Part shown: positions 54,150-64,000 of the stretch, piece by piece
Numbering within the stretch: position 1 is the stretch's first letter
How the letters are laid out: each line of letters begins with the position of its first letter
NCBI GenBank assembly: GCA_013407085.1
Contig: JACCGJ010006484.1
Coordinates: 214,775-278,774, forward strand
Direction: 5' to 3'
Length of the DNA stretch: 64,000 nt
DNA from: Atriophallophorus winterbourni
Lineage: Eukaryota > Platyhelminthes > Trematoda > Plagiorchiida > Microphallidae
The notes under the pieces: model-generated
Database searches by the model: none
Told to the model about the DNA's origin: nothing
What the model saw: the letters and a program-made list of their open reading frames with translations, nothing else
Program-made: the position numbers and the translations under genes

Positions 54150-56389
54150 TTGCATCAGTGATGAGGGTTTCCCGCACCAATTGATAATATTGTCAATTGC
54201 ATTTCATCCACTGCGAAGCGTACTGCTGGATATAATTTATATATTGTTCTCCTATCGCCAACTCCGGCAAGGACGGTCCCAAGCCCAGCTACAAAAGGAG
54301 GAGAGTGGGCTAGCTGCCCCACCCTGTAAAAAACCTTCTAGTTACAGAAACGCTTTCGACCATCAGCTATTTGTCGCCAAGTTGAAGCTGAAGTTGAAGA
54401 AAAACTGGATAGAGGAGCCAACGACAGCGCCACTGTTATAACCGGACAGTGACAGGAATATGTATTGGGTACACGCAGCCTTCTCGGTCTGCTCGATTCG
54501 TAGTCAAAAGTAAAAGTGGGTCAACAATGTAAAACGCACATGATGTGCACACACACAAATTGATACATGTCCGCGGGCGAATGAGCGCCATCACGTTGTG
54601 TTAGTGGGATAGACACACGCACACGACAGCCACAACATCGCTATGTTGAAAGACAGTAGGAAGGAAGAAGAGTTCAAGGTCACCTTCCTCAACAAGTTCT
54701 AGGTCCTGGAAGGGCTGTTTGAAGAAGAGACGATAGAACAGAAGTAGCAGAAAGTGAAAGAAGCGGTGGCCTTAACATGTCGAGAGGTACTGGGCCCCAA
54801 AACATACACACACAAGGCTGGTTCTCAGCAGGGACGCAACTTAAGAAAGCAGAAAGAAGAGAAAAGTAAACACTGGTGAACAACAGCAGAACGAGAGCAA
54901 CGAAAGCAAATACACCAAAAGAATATAAAAAAGCAAATAGAATCGTCAAACGGAGCATCAGAGCCGATAAGCGGAACTACTTAGCGACAGTAGTCATAGA
55001 AGCAGAAGAAGCTGCCGATCAGAACTACATCAATGACCTGTATTCCGCCATCAAGAAACTATCAAGAAAGTTTGCCAAGCCAGAAAGGCCAGTGAGGAAC
55101 AGAGATGGAGAAGCGATAGCAGACGAAGAAGGACATAAAAAGAGGTGTGATATAGCACTTTCAGGAGTTACTCAACAGACCATCCCCTTCAAACCCACCG
55201 GAAACATTGCCAGCTGAATACGATCTGCCAATTAGGTGCTGTGCACCCACGAAGAAAGAAATCCGTAGTGCCAATAGGCAGGACCTGACAGTATCCCGGC
55301 AGGAGCGCTAAAGGCGGACGTCAAAACCAGTGTGGAGCTTCTTTATCCATTTATCTACAAGATCTGGGAAGAAGTACCAGCTATGTAGAAAGAAGGCTAC
55401 CTCATTAAACTCCCCAAGAAAGGCGACCTCATTTCCTGCTCCAACTATCGAGGGAAAACGCTGCTGTTCATCCCAGGAAAGGCGTTTAACCGTATTTTGC
55501 TGAATCGAATGAAAGGTACTGAAGAACCCACAGCTTCGTGACCAATAAGCCGGCTTTCGAAAGGAGAGATCCTGCACTGACCAGATCGCAACCCTGTGCA
55601 TCATTCTAAAGCAGTTGCTATAATGGAACTCGTCTCTCTATGTCAAATTATCGACTATGAAAAGGCGTTTGACATCGTCGACAGACTGACCCTCTAAAGA
55701 CAATTGAGACACTACGGAGCACCAAAAAAGATCACCAACGTCATCAGGAAGTCATTGAAAAGAATGAGATGCAGAATAGTGCTTGACAGACAACTCACTG
55801 ACACCTTCGAAGTGAGAACCGGATTGAGGCATGGCTGCTTACTCTCCCCGTTCCTCTATCTGCTGGCCATAGACTGCATCATGAAGATATCGACAGACCA
55901 GAAGCGGAGCGTTATCTAGTAAACACTTTGGAAGCAGTTGGACCACCTTGACTTCGCCGACGATCTGGCTCTTCTCTCCCATACCCAACAACAGATGCAA
56001 GAAAAAACTAGCACCGTTGCAGTTAACTCAGCTAGACTGGGCTTCAAGATAAACAGAGAGGAGCAGAGTGTTCAAGACTAATACATCCAACACGAGACCA
56101 ATCACAGTCGAAGGCGAGGTTCTGGATGATGGTGGACAGTTTCGCCTATCTCGTCAGCATCGTGGACAAGCTTCAAGGAACAGATCCAGACGTCAGAACC
56201 CGTATTGGTAAATCACGTGCAGCCCTCCATTAGCTGCAGAACATGTAGAGATCCAACGAGCTCAGCATTACCACCAATATCAACACCTTAGCGAAGCCGA
56301 TACTACTCTATGGAGCAAAGACCTGAAGAGCCATAGTTACCATCATGAAGAGAATCCAGGTCCCATCAACACCTGCCTCAGGAAGATAC
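54150..56389 (+). mobile_element. RTE-like LINE, left part (5' region to polymerase)
   Basis: The element starts with an untranslated region containing GGCAAGGACGGTCCCAAGCC. It jumps to the endonuclease end (DHQLFVAKLKLKLKKNW near 54360, most of the nuclease deleted). It continues with SRTRATKANTPKEYKKANRI and KLSRKFAKPERPVRNRDGEA (54876-55217). The decayed polymerase follows: IKLPKKGDLISCSNYRG, a QAGF-like block at 55550, IIDYEKAFDIVDRL near 55660, RTGLRHGCLLSPFLYLLAID at 55704-55919, and LDFADDLALLSHTQQQ near 55950. The LTR element interrupts it after LRKI-type codons at 56389, and it resumes at 61123. Confidence 0.82.
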
Positions 56390-56653
56390 TGTTGTGTTTT
56401 TGGAGCGAGTTCCGGCTGACCCAACACTCACGAAAGTGGTAGAAGACGACTGACAGAATGTATCGTTTTATTTACAACTCATTTTTATATATATGTACAA
56501 TTAATCAACTAGATGAACGAAAGTGAAGCCAAGCTACTGAAGCCAAGGTGCTATATTGATTCAAATCGGCGAGCTATGTTCAATTGATTAAAAACGATCA
56601 ATACATCCAAAGCAGTGCGAGTTTTGACGTGCCTAGATTGAACGACCTTGACA
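56390..56653 (-). repeat. 3' LTR of the Gypsy element
   Basis: 264 bases, on the plus strand TGTTGTGTTTTTGGAGCG to GAACGACCTTGACA. Preceded by GATAC. Confidence 0.93.
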
Positions 56654-56891
56654 CCTCCCCCTGCGAAAAAAGGACGTTCACCTTCGGTCTATGTACGCCT
56701 TATTTCTTGGATCAATTTGAAATGGTTGAACCATTGTTCTTCTTCTTGTTGGGTATCTTCTTTCTGGTGTCTCGTCTGTGCGATGTTGTTCAGCAAGACG
56801 GTTGTCGACTCTTTGCCTTTGTTTATCAGTGCTGATAGGTTGGTCTACTTCCAGTAGTTCGTTAAGACTGTGACTGGGAACAGATGGTTCT

Positions 56892-59048
56892 TCAGGGCAG
56901 AGTCTTGTGGCGAACAATCTGCTTCCCATCGGTCAGGACTTCGTACAATACCTTGCCGCGTCTTCTAGTTACGACCGCTGGTTTCCAAACTAATCCGTGT
57001 TCTCGATGGCATGTAATCCATACGTATTCGCCAGGCCTAAATGATCTTCGGCGAGCGCCATGGCGTCCGTTGTATTGATTTTCCATCTTCCGATTGGGGA
57101 TCAACTGTACAGGAGGTCTGGGATACATTGCATCAAAGGTAGCCCGGAGTTTTCGTCCCATGAGAGATTCTGCTGGGGATTGACCATTCGGTGAATTCGG
57201 GTTTGGTGTAATCCGGTAACTGAACAAGAATTGATCTAGAATGCGATCCAGTGGTCCATCGGATTCAGCCTTCTGAAGGGCTTGTTTCTGAGTGTCCACA
57301 AATCTTTCAGCCTGTCCATTGGAATGAGGGTAATATGGTGCCGTTCTGATATGATTTATTCCATTCTGAATGCAAAATTCTGTGAACAGCTTGGAGGTGA
57401 ATTGAGACCCGTTGTCGGACACCAAAGTTTCTGGGAGACCATGCTGAGTGAAGATTCGTCTCATCGTTTGCACTGTCTGGGCTGCAGAAGTGTGGTTAAT
57501 CATAGTTACCTCTGGCCGTTTACTGTACGCATCCACCATGATGAAGAAATGCACTCCTCTGAATGGATCAGCAAAGTCAACGTGCACACGTGACCACGGT
57601 TTTATTGGCTGTGGCCAAGAGTGTAGTTCGGTCTTGACAGGAAGTCTTGCTATCACGGCACACTTGGAACAAGACCAGGAAAGATCTACTTGTTGGTCTA
57701 ACTGGGGCCAGAAGACGTAACTTCGTACTAATGCTTTTATTCGGTTTATCCCGGGGTAACCATGGTGAAACTGACGTAGAACACGTTCACGTAAGCCCTC
57801 TGAAATGACAACTCGATCCGCGAAGAAAAGGCAACAGTCTGTCTGTGAAAGTGAGTTCCTTCGTCGGAAATATGGGATCAATTCACTGTTTGGACATTTC
57901 TTTGGCCATCCCTTTTGCAGGTAGGATAATACTCGTTGCAGTATCGGATCAGATTTTGTTGCGTTCTTTGTCATCTTCGACGTCACATTGAGTGATGTTC
58001 CCAAGTGAGTAGACAAGAAGGCTCCGTCAATATCTGCGGTGATGGCGGCGATCACTGCGTCTTCGGATTCGACTTTGTTCGCATCAATAAGGCGTGAGAG
58101 GGCATCAGCCTGTCCGATAGCCTCGGTTCGTATGTACTTGATATCAAATTGATAGCCCAGAAGTAACGCAGCCCAACGTTGTAAGCGACTCGCTGCATAT
58201 ATAGGGATACCCTTCTTGGATCCAAATATTGTTAATAGCGGCTTGTGGTCTGTGAGCAATGTGAATTTTCGTCCGCACAGCATCTTGTGGAACTTTTGAA
58301 CTGCAAAGACTATGGCCAAAGCTTCCTTTTCGATTTGGCTGTAATTCCTTTCTGATGGAGTGAGAGCTCGCGCAGCGTGTGCTATTGCCTTCTCTGATCC
58401 GTCTGGAAAACGATGGGAGATCACTGCTCCTATCCCATAGCTAGAGGCATCCGTTGCGACTGTGATCGGCAAGTTAGGATTGTAATGTGTCAACAAGAGG
58501 TCTGATGTTATCAATGCCTTCAGTTGATCGAATGCTTGTTGGCATGCTTCGGACCACTGCCATTTGACATCTTTTGACAGAAGTTGATTCAATGGCTGCC
58601 GTAATTGGTGCATATTTGGGAGGAATTGACTGTAATAACTTATCATCCCCAAAAAGGATCGTAAGGTAGGGAGGTCCGTTGGATGTGGTAGCTCGGCGAT
58701 CGCCTTGACATTGTCTGGGTCTGGGCGCCGACCATCTTGATCAATGATAAATCCCAGGAACTTTATCGATCGCATGAATAGGCGACACTTTTCTGATCTT
58801 AGATGAAAACCATATTGTCTGATTCGCTCAAGAACTGTCTCAAGGCGGCTTGTGAGTTCTTCTGGTGAGGCTCCCATTACAATGATGTCATCCATATATG
58901 CTGCTGCACCTGGAACTCCGGATAGCATAGTATCTATCCCTTGCTGGAAAATTGTCGGGGCCGTTTTGACGCCAAATGGCAATCGATTAAACTGGTAACG
59001 TCCCTTGTGTGTGTTGATAGTGAGCAATTTTCTACATGACGGTTCCAC
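56892..59048 (-). pseudogene. Gypsy pol: RT, RNase H, integrase
   Basis: A 718-codon frame, same phase as the upstream part. RT continues from FNRLPFGVKTAPTIFQQGID to the catalytic YMDD in AAYMDDIIVMGAS. RNase H follows (VATDASSYGIGAVISH, TLLTDHKPLL). The integrase zinc site reads FHHGYPGINRIK with CSKC; the second His is Tyr. The catalytic triad looks intact: Asp in MVDAYSK, Asp in LVSDNGSQFT, and Glu in SNGQAERFVDTQ. It ends with a post-core domain FRPGEYVWITCHREHGLVWK. A frameshift near 56900 separates the last 83 residues (56929-56678, ending RRYPTRRRTMVQPFQ). Confidence 0.92.
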
Positions 59049-59093
59049 TTACAATTGTAAATAGGCGTCTGCTAAATCAATGGTAGCAAAGAA

Positions 59094-60056
59094 TTATCCC
59101 TTATTGAGTTTGGCGAATATGTCTTCTGATATGGGCAGTGGGTACTGGTGAGACTCGAGGCATGCATTTAATCCGGTTGAAAAATCAGCACACAATCGGA
59201 TTTTCCCGTTTCGCTTCCGAATAACAACAACAGGAGCTGCCCAAGATGAAAAGTCAACACGTTCAATGATGCCTTCAGATTCTAAACGGTTCAGCTCTTG
59301 CTCGACACTCTCTTGTGCTTCATAGGGGACCGGACGCCGTGGTTTGAAAACAGATTTTACATCCGGAAGCAAATGTAAGGAGGCCTTGAACCTTGAGCAC
59401 CGACCAAGTTTGGACTGAAACACATCTGCAAATTCAGTGAACAATTTTGCGGCCAACTGATTTGGAGTTCTTGATGAAAAATTTGTCTGGCACACTGTTG
59501 CGGTTTTTGTTGAACACAGATCTTTCAAAGGCACACTAATTAAATTCAGCCGTTCGATCCAATCCATTACAAGCAAATCAAGTTTATCATGAGGAGTCAA
59601 GTAAACTAAACCAGTTGCTTGCTCACCATTGAAAGCAATCTCACAAGTAAGTTGTCCGTCAATCCGCAGTGGTTCACCAGAGACATTTCCCACATTCATT
59701 TCCGTGGGATAGACTGTTGGGCAGTCAATCTGCTTCCACGTTGAGCGGGAAATCAATGTCACGTCTGAGGCTGTGACGATTTGCAACGAAACGGTCTTGC
59801 CTTGAAAACTCACTGCGACATATTTTCGTCTGCTTGCCAAATCTGCTTCAAAGGTTGCAATGACAGCATTGATTCTGCCCCGGTTCCCATTCGATTTAGG
59901 ATTATGAAGACGGTTTACATTGGTTCGATAGTTTGTTCTGCAATGCGACTCTTTGTAACCAATGCGCTTGCACCTGCGGCACTTGTAAGTTCTGAAGTGA
60001 CAATCTTTCGAATAGTGCCAGCCACCACAATTCCAACAGGCACTTTTGGGTTTCAA
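59094..60056 (-). pseudogene. Gypsy gag zinc knuckles, protease and start of RT
   Basis: The frame opens with SACWNCGGWHYSKDC (Cys-x2-Cys-x3-His-x4-Cys) and then YKCRRCKRIGYKESHC, where the expected His of the second knuckle is Tyr. The protease follows at about residues 80-185: VSLQIVTASDVTLISRSTWK, where family members have an Asp at the Val position, so the catalytic Asp is lost. The reverse transcriptase begins SVEQELNRLESEGIIERVDF and continues with RLCADFSTGLNACLESHQYP. A TAA (59094-59096) interrupts at GDFN-like GYFATIDLADA, and a second TAA follows at 59049. Confidence 0.88.
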
Positions 60057-60358
60057 TGACTTTTTGTGAGGACTTTGCGAATTACTGTGTTGCTGGTTCT
60101 GTACACTTGAGGCTCCATTTTCTGTCCGGCGTTTTCAATCAACTTGGTATCATGCTTAAGGTTCACCATTCTGTGACATTCGGCTGCTATGTCTTGAAGG
60201 GTCATTTCCGGCTCGTGCTCCAGTTTGCTCAGAATTCTTGTTCGAACGTCTGCGTCTGCTGGTGATTGAAGACTGCAAACGAACATCAAGCATTTGAACT
60301 GATTTGGTGTCATCGAACCAAGCTTGAATCTTTCACACTCGATTAATGATAGCAGCAT
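60053..60358 (-). pseudogene. Gypsy gag, middle part
   Basis: Frame LLSLIECERFKLGSMTPNQF, KCLMFVCSLQ and LSKLEHEPEMTLQDIAAECH, typical of the end of the gag capsid in this group. Another frameshift separates it from the zinc-knuckle region, which overlaps by 4 bases. Confidence 0.82.
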
Positions 60359-60428
60359 GCGTAGTGTAGTCGTCTGTTTCCTTTTTCATCAGTTTGAGAT
60401 AGTTGTAACGAATGCTGAATAAGGATGA

Positions 60429-60836
60429 TTATTCGCCAAAGATTGTCGTGAGTGTTTCAATGGTTTCGTCAAAGGTGAACTCTCGAGCACATTTTGGAAG
60501 AATATAGTTAGTGTAACGTTCGTGCTCAACAGGACCAAGTTTTCTCAACAATAGGCGAACAAGCCATGCATCACCTTGACCCGCAAGTTCAACTCTGAAA
60601 ATGTCTTCGTATTTCTTGAACCAAGCATTGAATGTTGTTCCCGATTCTGCATCAAAATGGAACTCTGTGATGGATGCTGCGATTGAGTCAATTGATTGCT
60701 GCTGTGTCTGTTCTTTGTGTTCTTCTTTGATATTCAGCTTCTGAGAAAAAAGTTCAATGAGCTGCTTCTGTGATTTTTCGAACTGCGCTTGCTGTTGCTG
60801 AAGTAATGCTTGCATTTGCTCAAAGCTGATAGCCAT
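60429..60836 (-). pseudogene. Gypsy gag, N-terminal part
   Basis: The ATG at 60836 lies a few bases after the primer-binding site. The 135-codon frame starts MAISFEQMQALLQQQQAQFE (a glutamine-rich coiled coil), then EFHFDAESGTTFNAWFKKYE and ending DETIETLTTIFGE at a TAA that breaks an otherwise continuing gag frame (next FSIRYNYLKLMKKET). Gag would form the particle. A frameshift near 60370 leads to the next segment. Confidence 0.85.
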
Positions 60837-60853
60837 TTTCCCGTCGCCAAGTC

Positions 60854-61117
60854 TGTTGTGTTTTTGGAGCGAGTTCCGGCTGACCCAACACTCACGAAAG
60901 TGGTAGAAGACGACTGACAGAATGCATCGTTTTATTTACAACTCATTTTTATATATATGTACAATTAATCAACTAGATGAACGAGAGTGAATCCAAGCTA
61001 CTGAAGCCAAGCTGCTATATTGATTCAAATCGGCGAGCTATGTTCAATTGATTAAAAACGATCAATACATCCAAAGCAGTGCGAGATTTGACGTGCCTAG
61101 ATTGAACGACCTTGACA
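60854..61117 (-). repeat. 5' LTR of the Gypsy element
   Basis: 264 bases, differing from the other LTR at about five sites (for example GAATGC against GAATGT). Followed by GATAC. Confidence 0.93.
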
Positions 61118-61480
61118 GATACTAAGGATCCACTGGCCAGACAAGATCAGCAATGAAGAATTGTGGCTACGAACGAAGCAGCAGCCTGTTGACAAATACA
61201 TTTTCAAGAGACGCTAGCTATGGATTGAAAACACCATCCGCAAACCTGCATCAAACATCACCCGACAATGTTTCCCCTGGAACTCCGAAGAGAAGAAGAA
61301 GAGAGGACAACCTAGAAATATCTGGAGCCGAGACCCGGATGCAGTTACCAAGGAGACGATCAAGACGTGAAGACAGCAGGAGAGACTCGCCCGGAATCAT
61401 AATGCCTGAAGAGAGCTGGTTGGCGGCCTATGTCTCAGACGGAAACAAAGGCGGAAGTAAGTAAGAAGTCCCCTATTGCA
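61118..61480 (+). mobile_element. RTE-like LINE, right part (C-terminus and tail)
   Basis: Directly after the LTR element the polymerase resumes in the same frame: LRIHWPDKISNEELWLRTKQ, QPVDKYIFKRR, then after a TAG a tail ending VGGLCLRRKQRRK at about 61461 and TAAGTAAG. The motif WPDKISNEELW is a known C-terminal block of trematode and other invertebrate RTE-type LINEs. Joining 56389 to 61123 restores the frame exactly. Confidence 0.85.
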
Positions 61481-61955
61481 CCGTGTCCCCATCACGTTAT
61501 TCATCGACCGAACTTTAGAAACTCTGTTCGTAAACACACCACCACGGCTAAACAATGAGTTAGATCAACACTTCGGATTGTGTCTAATGACGGGAACCAG
61601 GGAGATAGAGGCGACGTGAACGAGCGATACCGATTCAAATACTAAACCAACTAAATATAACAAGCATTTCAGCTCTAATGCCACAAGTCAAATGATGTCT
61701 GAAAAGAGCTGTATTTTTAACTGCAAAGCACCCAAATCACGGCGTAACGAGAAACGCTTTTCGAAACAAAGCAGAAACGTGATTTTTGCGAGTGGTATAA
61801 AGTATGAAATGCATTTGAAAATGCTTGGAACCGATCGATTAATCATTGCCATGAAAATAACATATGAAATCAATCGTTAAGAAATTTTACCAGAGCAATG
61901 GTGATGGTCAGAAACCGCTTTTAGCTTGTCTTACGACAAACAACCTATTACAATC
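61481..61955. other. Unassigned sequence
   Basis: No gene or repeat recognised. Frames at 61688-61880 on both strands are short and unsupported. Confidence 0.4.
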
Positions 61956-62135
61956 CTATGGGTGTCAACTGACGTACCCAAGTGTCGGATCAATTGACCT
62001 ATATACCAGGATCCTGGTCCTACTGTCCCTACCCGATGAGTGCAAACAGCGCGAAACCGGTCGTGGGGCGTGTGTGATGCAAATGCATGCAAATGAGCTT
62101 TTTAGGTCAATGTCAGTTCATATTCTGACAAATGA
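61956..62135 (+). repeat. Hammerhead-bearing repeat, type B
   Basis: Contains CGGATCAATTGACC, the hammerhead fold and ATGCAAATGCATGCAAATGA in plus orientation. Like the element at 47967, but apparently a single partial unit. Confidence 0.72.
62027..62068 (+). ncRNA. Hammerhead ribozyme motif, best overall fold (type B)
   Basis: Stem I CCCTAC (62027-62032) pairs with GTGGGG (62063-62068). The core is CCGATGA (62033-62039), with one change from CTGATGA. Stem II GTGC (62040-62043) pairs with GCGC (62049-62052) around AAACA. GAAA is at 62053-62056. Stem III ACC/GGT (62056-62061) has no loop. The predicted cut is after C62062. The loopless stem III matches the minimal type I hammerheads reported from Penelope-like elements. 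The single T-to-C core change probably lowers or abolishes activity. Confidence 0.82.
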
Positions 62136-62299
62136 CTGAAATTAAACTTGATTAAAAATTATAATTATATAAATAACTAGCTTAAATTAATGTTTGTCCG
62201 TTGTAGTTCCGAGAGCCATATCATGTAGATCTCTAACCCTTCTAACTTTTTTCACCACATGCTTATCGACCTTCCTGATTTCCGCTGCATCTACATGCA
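62136..62299. other. Unassigned spacer
   Basis: Short AT-rich spacer, nothing seen. Confidence 0.4.
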
Positions 62300-62412
62300 G
62301 ACGAGGGATTCCTACAAAACACCCCGCTTTCCCGCTCAACTGATAATATTATCAATGGCATTTAATCAACTACGACGCGTACCGCTGGATTTAATTTACA
62401 GATTGTTCCGCA
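62300..62412 (+). repeat. RTE-like 5'-region fragment
   Basis: Similar to 54150-54250: shared pieces CCCGC, CAACTGATAATATT, TCAATGGCATTTAAT and GACGCGTACCGCTGGAT. It stops before the GGACGGTCCCAAG block. Either a solo 5' fragment or an independent repeat used by the RTE-like LINE. Confidence 0.6.
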
Positions 62413-62629
62413 CCATCCAGACGCTCCATATAAAACATAATGCTACCCCACATTACATTTCTGTTTTCAAGGCCAAGCACATGTTCAACTGAAGCTGAGT
62501 CTTTGATTAGAGATAAATAAACCATCTCATTTAGCTATGCTATGCTATTCTTGTGCTCTTTAATCCAAGTATAAAGTTCCCTGTTTGTCATGTAATCATG
62601 AGCTTTCGAATGAAAGGCAGAACTCTACC

Positions 62630-63157
62630 CTCTGAGACAACACAAGAGCCTCAAAGTTGGTCATTGGATCGAAAACCTACCATTCGCTGACCGACTAAGT
62701 AAACTGAAGCTGACGACACTTGCACAAAAGAGACTGCAAGCCGACCTCCTCCTCACATTCAAAATCCTTAACAGTGTTTCCCACCCTTTGGATATACTAT
62801 TTCACCGACGAACATCCAGCAACAACCGCGGTCACAACTGCAAGTTGGAAATACCCCACTCCAATCAGAACTGCCGCAGGTATTTTTATTCTGTGCGTAT
62901 TTGTTTCGCTTGGAATTCCCTGCCAGCCAATTTGGTAAGCTCAAACACTTTTTCTATATTTAAATTAAAACTGGACGATTTCCTGAGAGCCAATCCAAAT
63001 TATGCCCCGAACTATTTATAATCTATCGTTACCAGAATTATTTTGATTTTAAAATTTTTCTACACATATATACACATATACACGTGTACCTATAGTTCAA
63101 CTGCATGGTTATTGTAAAGTAATTGCTTTTTCAACCGTAAAATCTTGAATCTTGAAA
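62630..63157 (+). mobile_element. CR1-like LINE family 2, 5'-truncated copy h
   Basis: Joined frames give WSLDRKPTIR-like sequence, LKLTTLAQKRLQADLLLTFK, ILNSVSHPLDILFHRRTS and NCRRYFYSVRICFAWNSLPA (62788-63021), the normal polymerase C-terminus, ending PNYAPNYL. A TTGAATC repeat closes it at 63140-63157. Confidence 0.82.
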
Positions 63158-63379
63158 AAAGAGCATGATTCACTAAAAAAGATCGATGACGACAATTGTG
63201 AGCTTGCAATGTTTCGGGTTTCGGAATGATTTCATTCGAACGGTTCAAGCGACACCTTCGGAAGTATAAGGAGATGGACAACCCACGCGCAGTTGAACGA
63301 TATGCATTTCGTCCGTGTTTGTCAAGACAGTCCTACGTGGTGTGCGCTTGAAGTGTACCGGTTGGTACAAATCAACCGA

Positions 63380-63950
63380 CAAATCAGATCGAAGTGACAC
63401 CCAGGACAAGCAAGTTGAGGATCAGTGTTGCGATTGTTTGTTTTGCCTGTATAAGATAGGCGCGTGTCGTTATCTGTCTTGTGCGTAATAAACGCGTTTG
63501 ACCAATCGGCTTCTCTTGGGATTTGTGGGTGAACGCGATTAGCGTTGGACAGGTTGACCTCAGGGATGAATCGCGTGCGTGCAACGCGGAGGTAGCGTGG
63601 CTAATGTTGGACCGGTGACCCGAAAATGTGATAATTGGCCAGATGTTCCCCACCTGCCACTTGTCAACCTTAAATAACGTGACGCAATCACTTCCCGCTT
63701 CTCCTCCCACCCGGTACAATATGTACACATGCGAGCAATCATTGCATTTGATCCTATGAACACAATTCGCAAAGCTAACCAAACGTAGCATAGCTAACTT
63801 AACTAAGTCCTACCAAAGAGTTCTACCTTTGATATATGTCGTCCGACTCGTTTAGGATTCTACTTTTCGCCTCAGAAACCCCTTTGACAGTTGATACATT
63901 CATACAACAGCTCGCCAGTTTTTCTGTTTTCTGTTTGGGCTATTGTTCTC
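63380..63950 (-). mobile_element. Penelope-like fragment (linker and GIY-YIG start)
   Basis: Minus-strand reading gives GVSEAKSRILNESD (about 63870-63910), then NCVHRIKCNDCSHVYI (about 63735-63780), the linker and first residues of the GIY-YIG nuclease of a Penelope-like element, with a frameshift and stops between. The downstream part is decayed. It is a different family from the fragment at 18640-19740, judging by the residues. Confidence 0.7.
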
Positions 63951-64000
63951 GGTTTGATTTAAAAAAACTATTCAAAAAGACATGGTCGCTAAATAGCTTC

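Larger units (their letters stand above)
56390..61117 (-). mobile_element. Gypsy-type LTR retrotransposon, full length
   Basis: Two 264-bp LTRs differing at about five positions flank gag, protease, reverse transcriptase, RNase H and integrase on the minus strand. Target duplication GATAC at 56385-56389 and 61118-61122. The primer-binding site follows the 5' LTR (minus reading GACTTGGCGACGGGA, 60853-60840). Pol layout and the Thr-Ala-Ser-Asp protease context resemble the Mag/K02A2.6-like Gypsy group. The near-identical LTRs mean a recent insertion, but at least three frameshifts, three in-frame stops and changed catalytic or zinc residues mean this copy cannot act alone. Confidence 0.92.

Noticed and set aside
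57282..57720. Plus-strand frames within the Gypsy element (also 56584-57078 and 59781-60265)
   Set aside because: Antisense shadows of gag-pol, which is clearly coded on the minus strand.

Overview
The window looks like a piece of an invertebrate animal nuclear genome, most likely a flatworm and probably a trematode. It is AT-rich with very little coding sequence, its genes are split by introns, and one gene combines a 40-nt intron near its start with an 8.5-kb intron, a pattern known from schistosome-type genes. The retroelement mix (CR1-like, RTE-like and Penelope-like elements plus Gypsy LTR elements) also fits trematodes. The species cannot be fixed from the sequence alone.

Host genes are sparse. 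(1) At 1633-1816 on the minus strand there is one clean exon resembling the cadherin-repeat region of calsyntenin. (2) On the plus strand a complete gene can be assembled from five exons (22155-22221, 22262-22419, 30932-31096, 32983-33301, 34018-35042). It encodes a 577-residue major facilitator family transporter of the MFSD6-like type, with matching splice phases at every junction and a poly(A) signal at 35049. (3) At 50422-51225 on the minus strand there is a 267-codon open frame of unknown function. (4) A possible small terminal exon lies at 52192-52356 on the minus strand.

Most of the remainder is layered retroelements. CR1-like family 1 (minus strand, 3' tail of TGAAC units) fills 2282-11870 and 12998-13800 and recurs at 16080-17650. 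CR1-like family 2 (3' tail of TTGAATC units or a diverged equivalent) has copies at 11940, 13795, 23428, 28660, 36845, 37790, 47136 and 62630. A LINE with a C-terminal zinc finger (family 3) has copies at 21165, 26462, 42340 and 43850. An RTE-like LINE at 54150-61480 is split by an almost complete Gypsy LTR element (56390-61117, minus strand, 264-bp LTRs, GATAC target duplication). A smaller internally deleted LTR element (3548-4965, CCAAG duplication) splits a CR1 copy. Penelope-like fragments lie on the minus strand at 18640-19740, 24560-25080 and 63380-63950.

The most interesting layer is a dispersed family of short repeats, each monomer about 220-250 bp, that carry a minimal type I hammerhead ribozyme fold: a 6-bp stem I, a 4-bp stem II with an invariant AAACA loop, and a loopless ACC/GGU stem III. 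I find full-length examples near 10820, 26387, 32556, 33799, 48002, 49914, 53284 and 62027 and partial ones near 48220 and 53399. One composite sits inside a LINE, flanked by a 13-bp target duplication (47954-47966 and 48381-48393), so these repeats are or were mobile. Two lie in introns of the transporter gene. Minimal hammerheads of this kind are known from Penelope-like elements, and Penelope fragments are present here, but none of the repeats is physically joined to one. They look like short non-autonomous or terminal-repeat-only derivatives. Most copies carry a core or stem defect.
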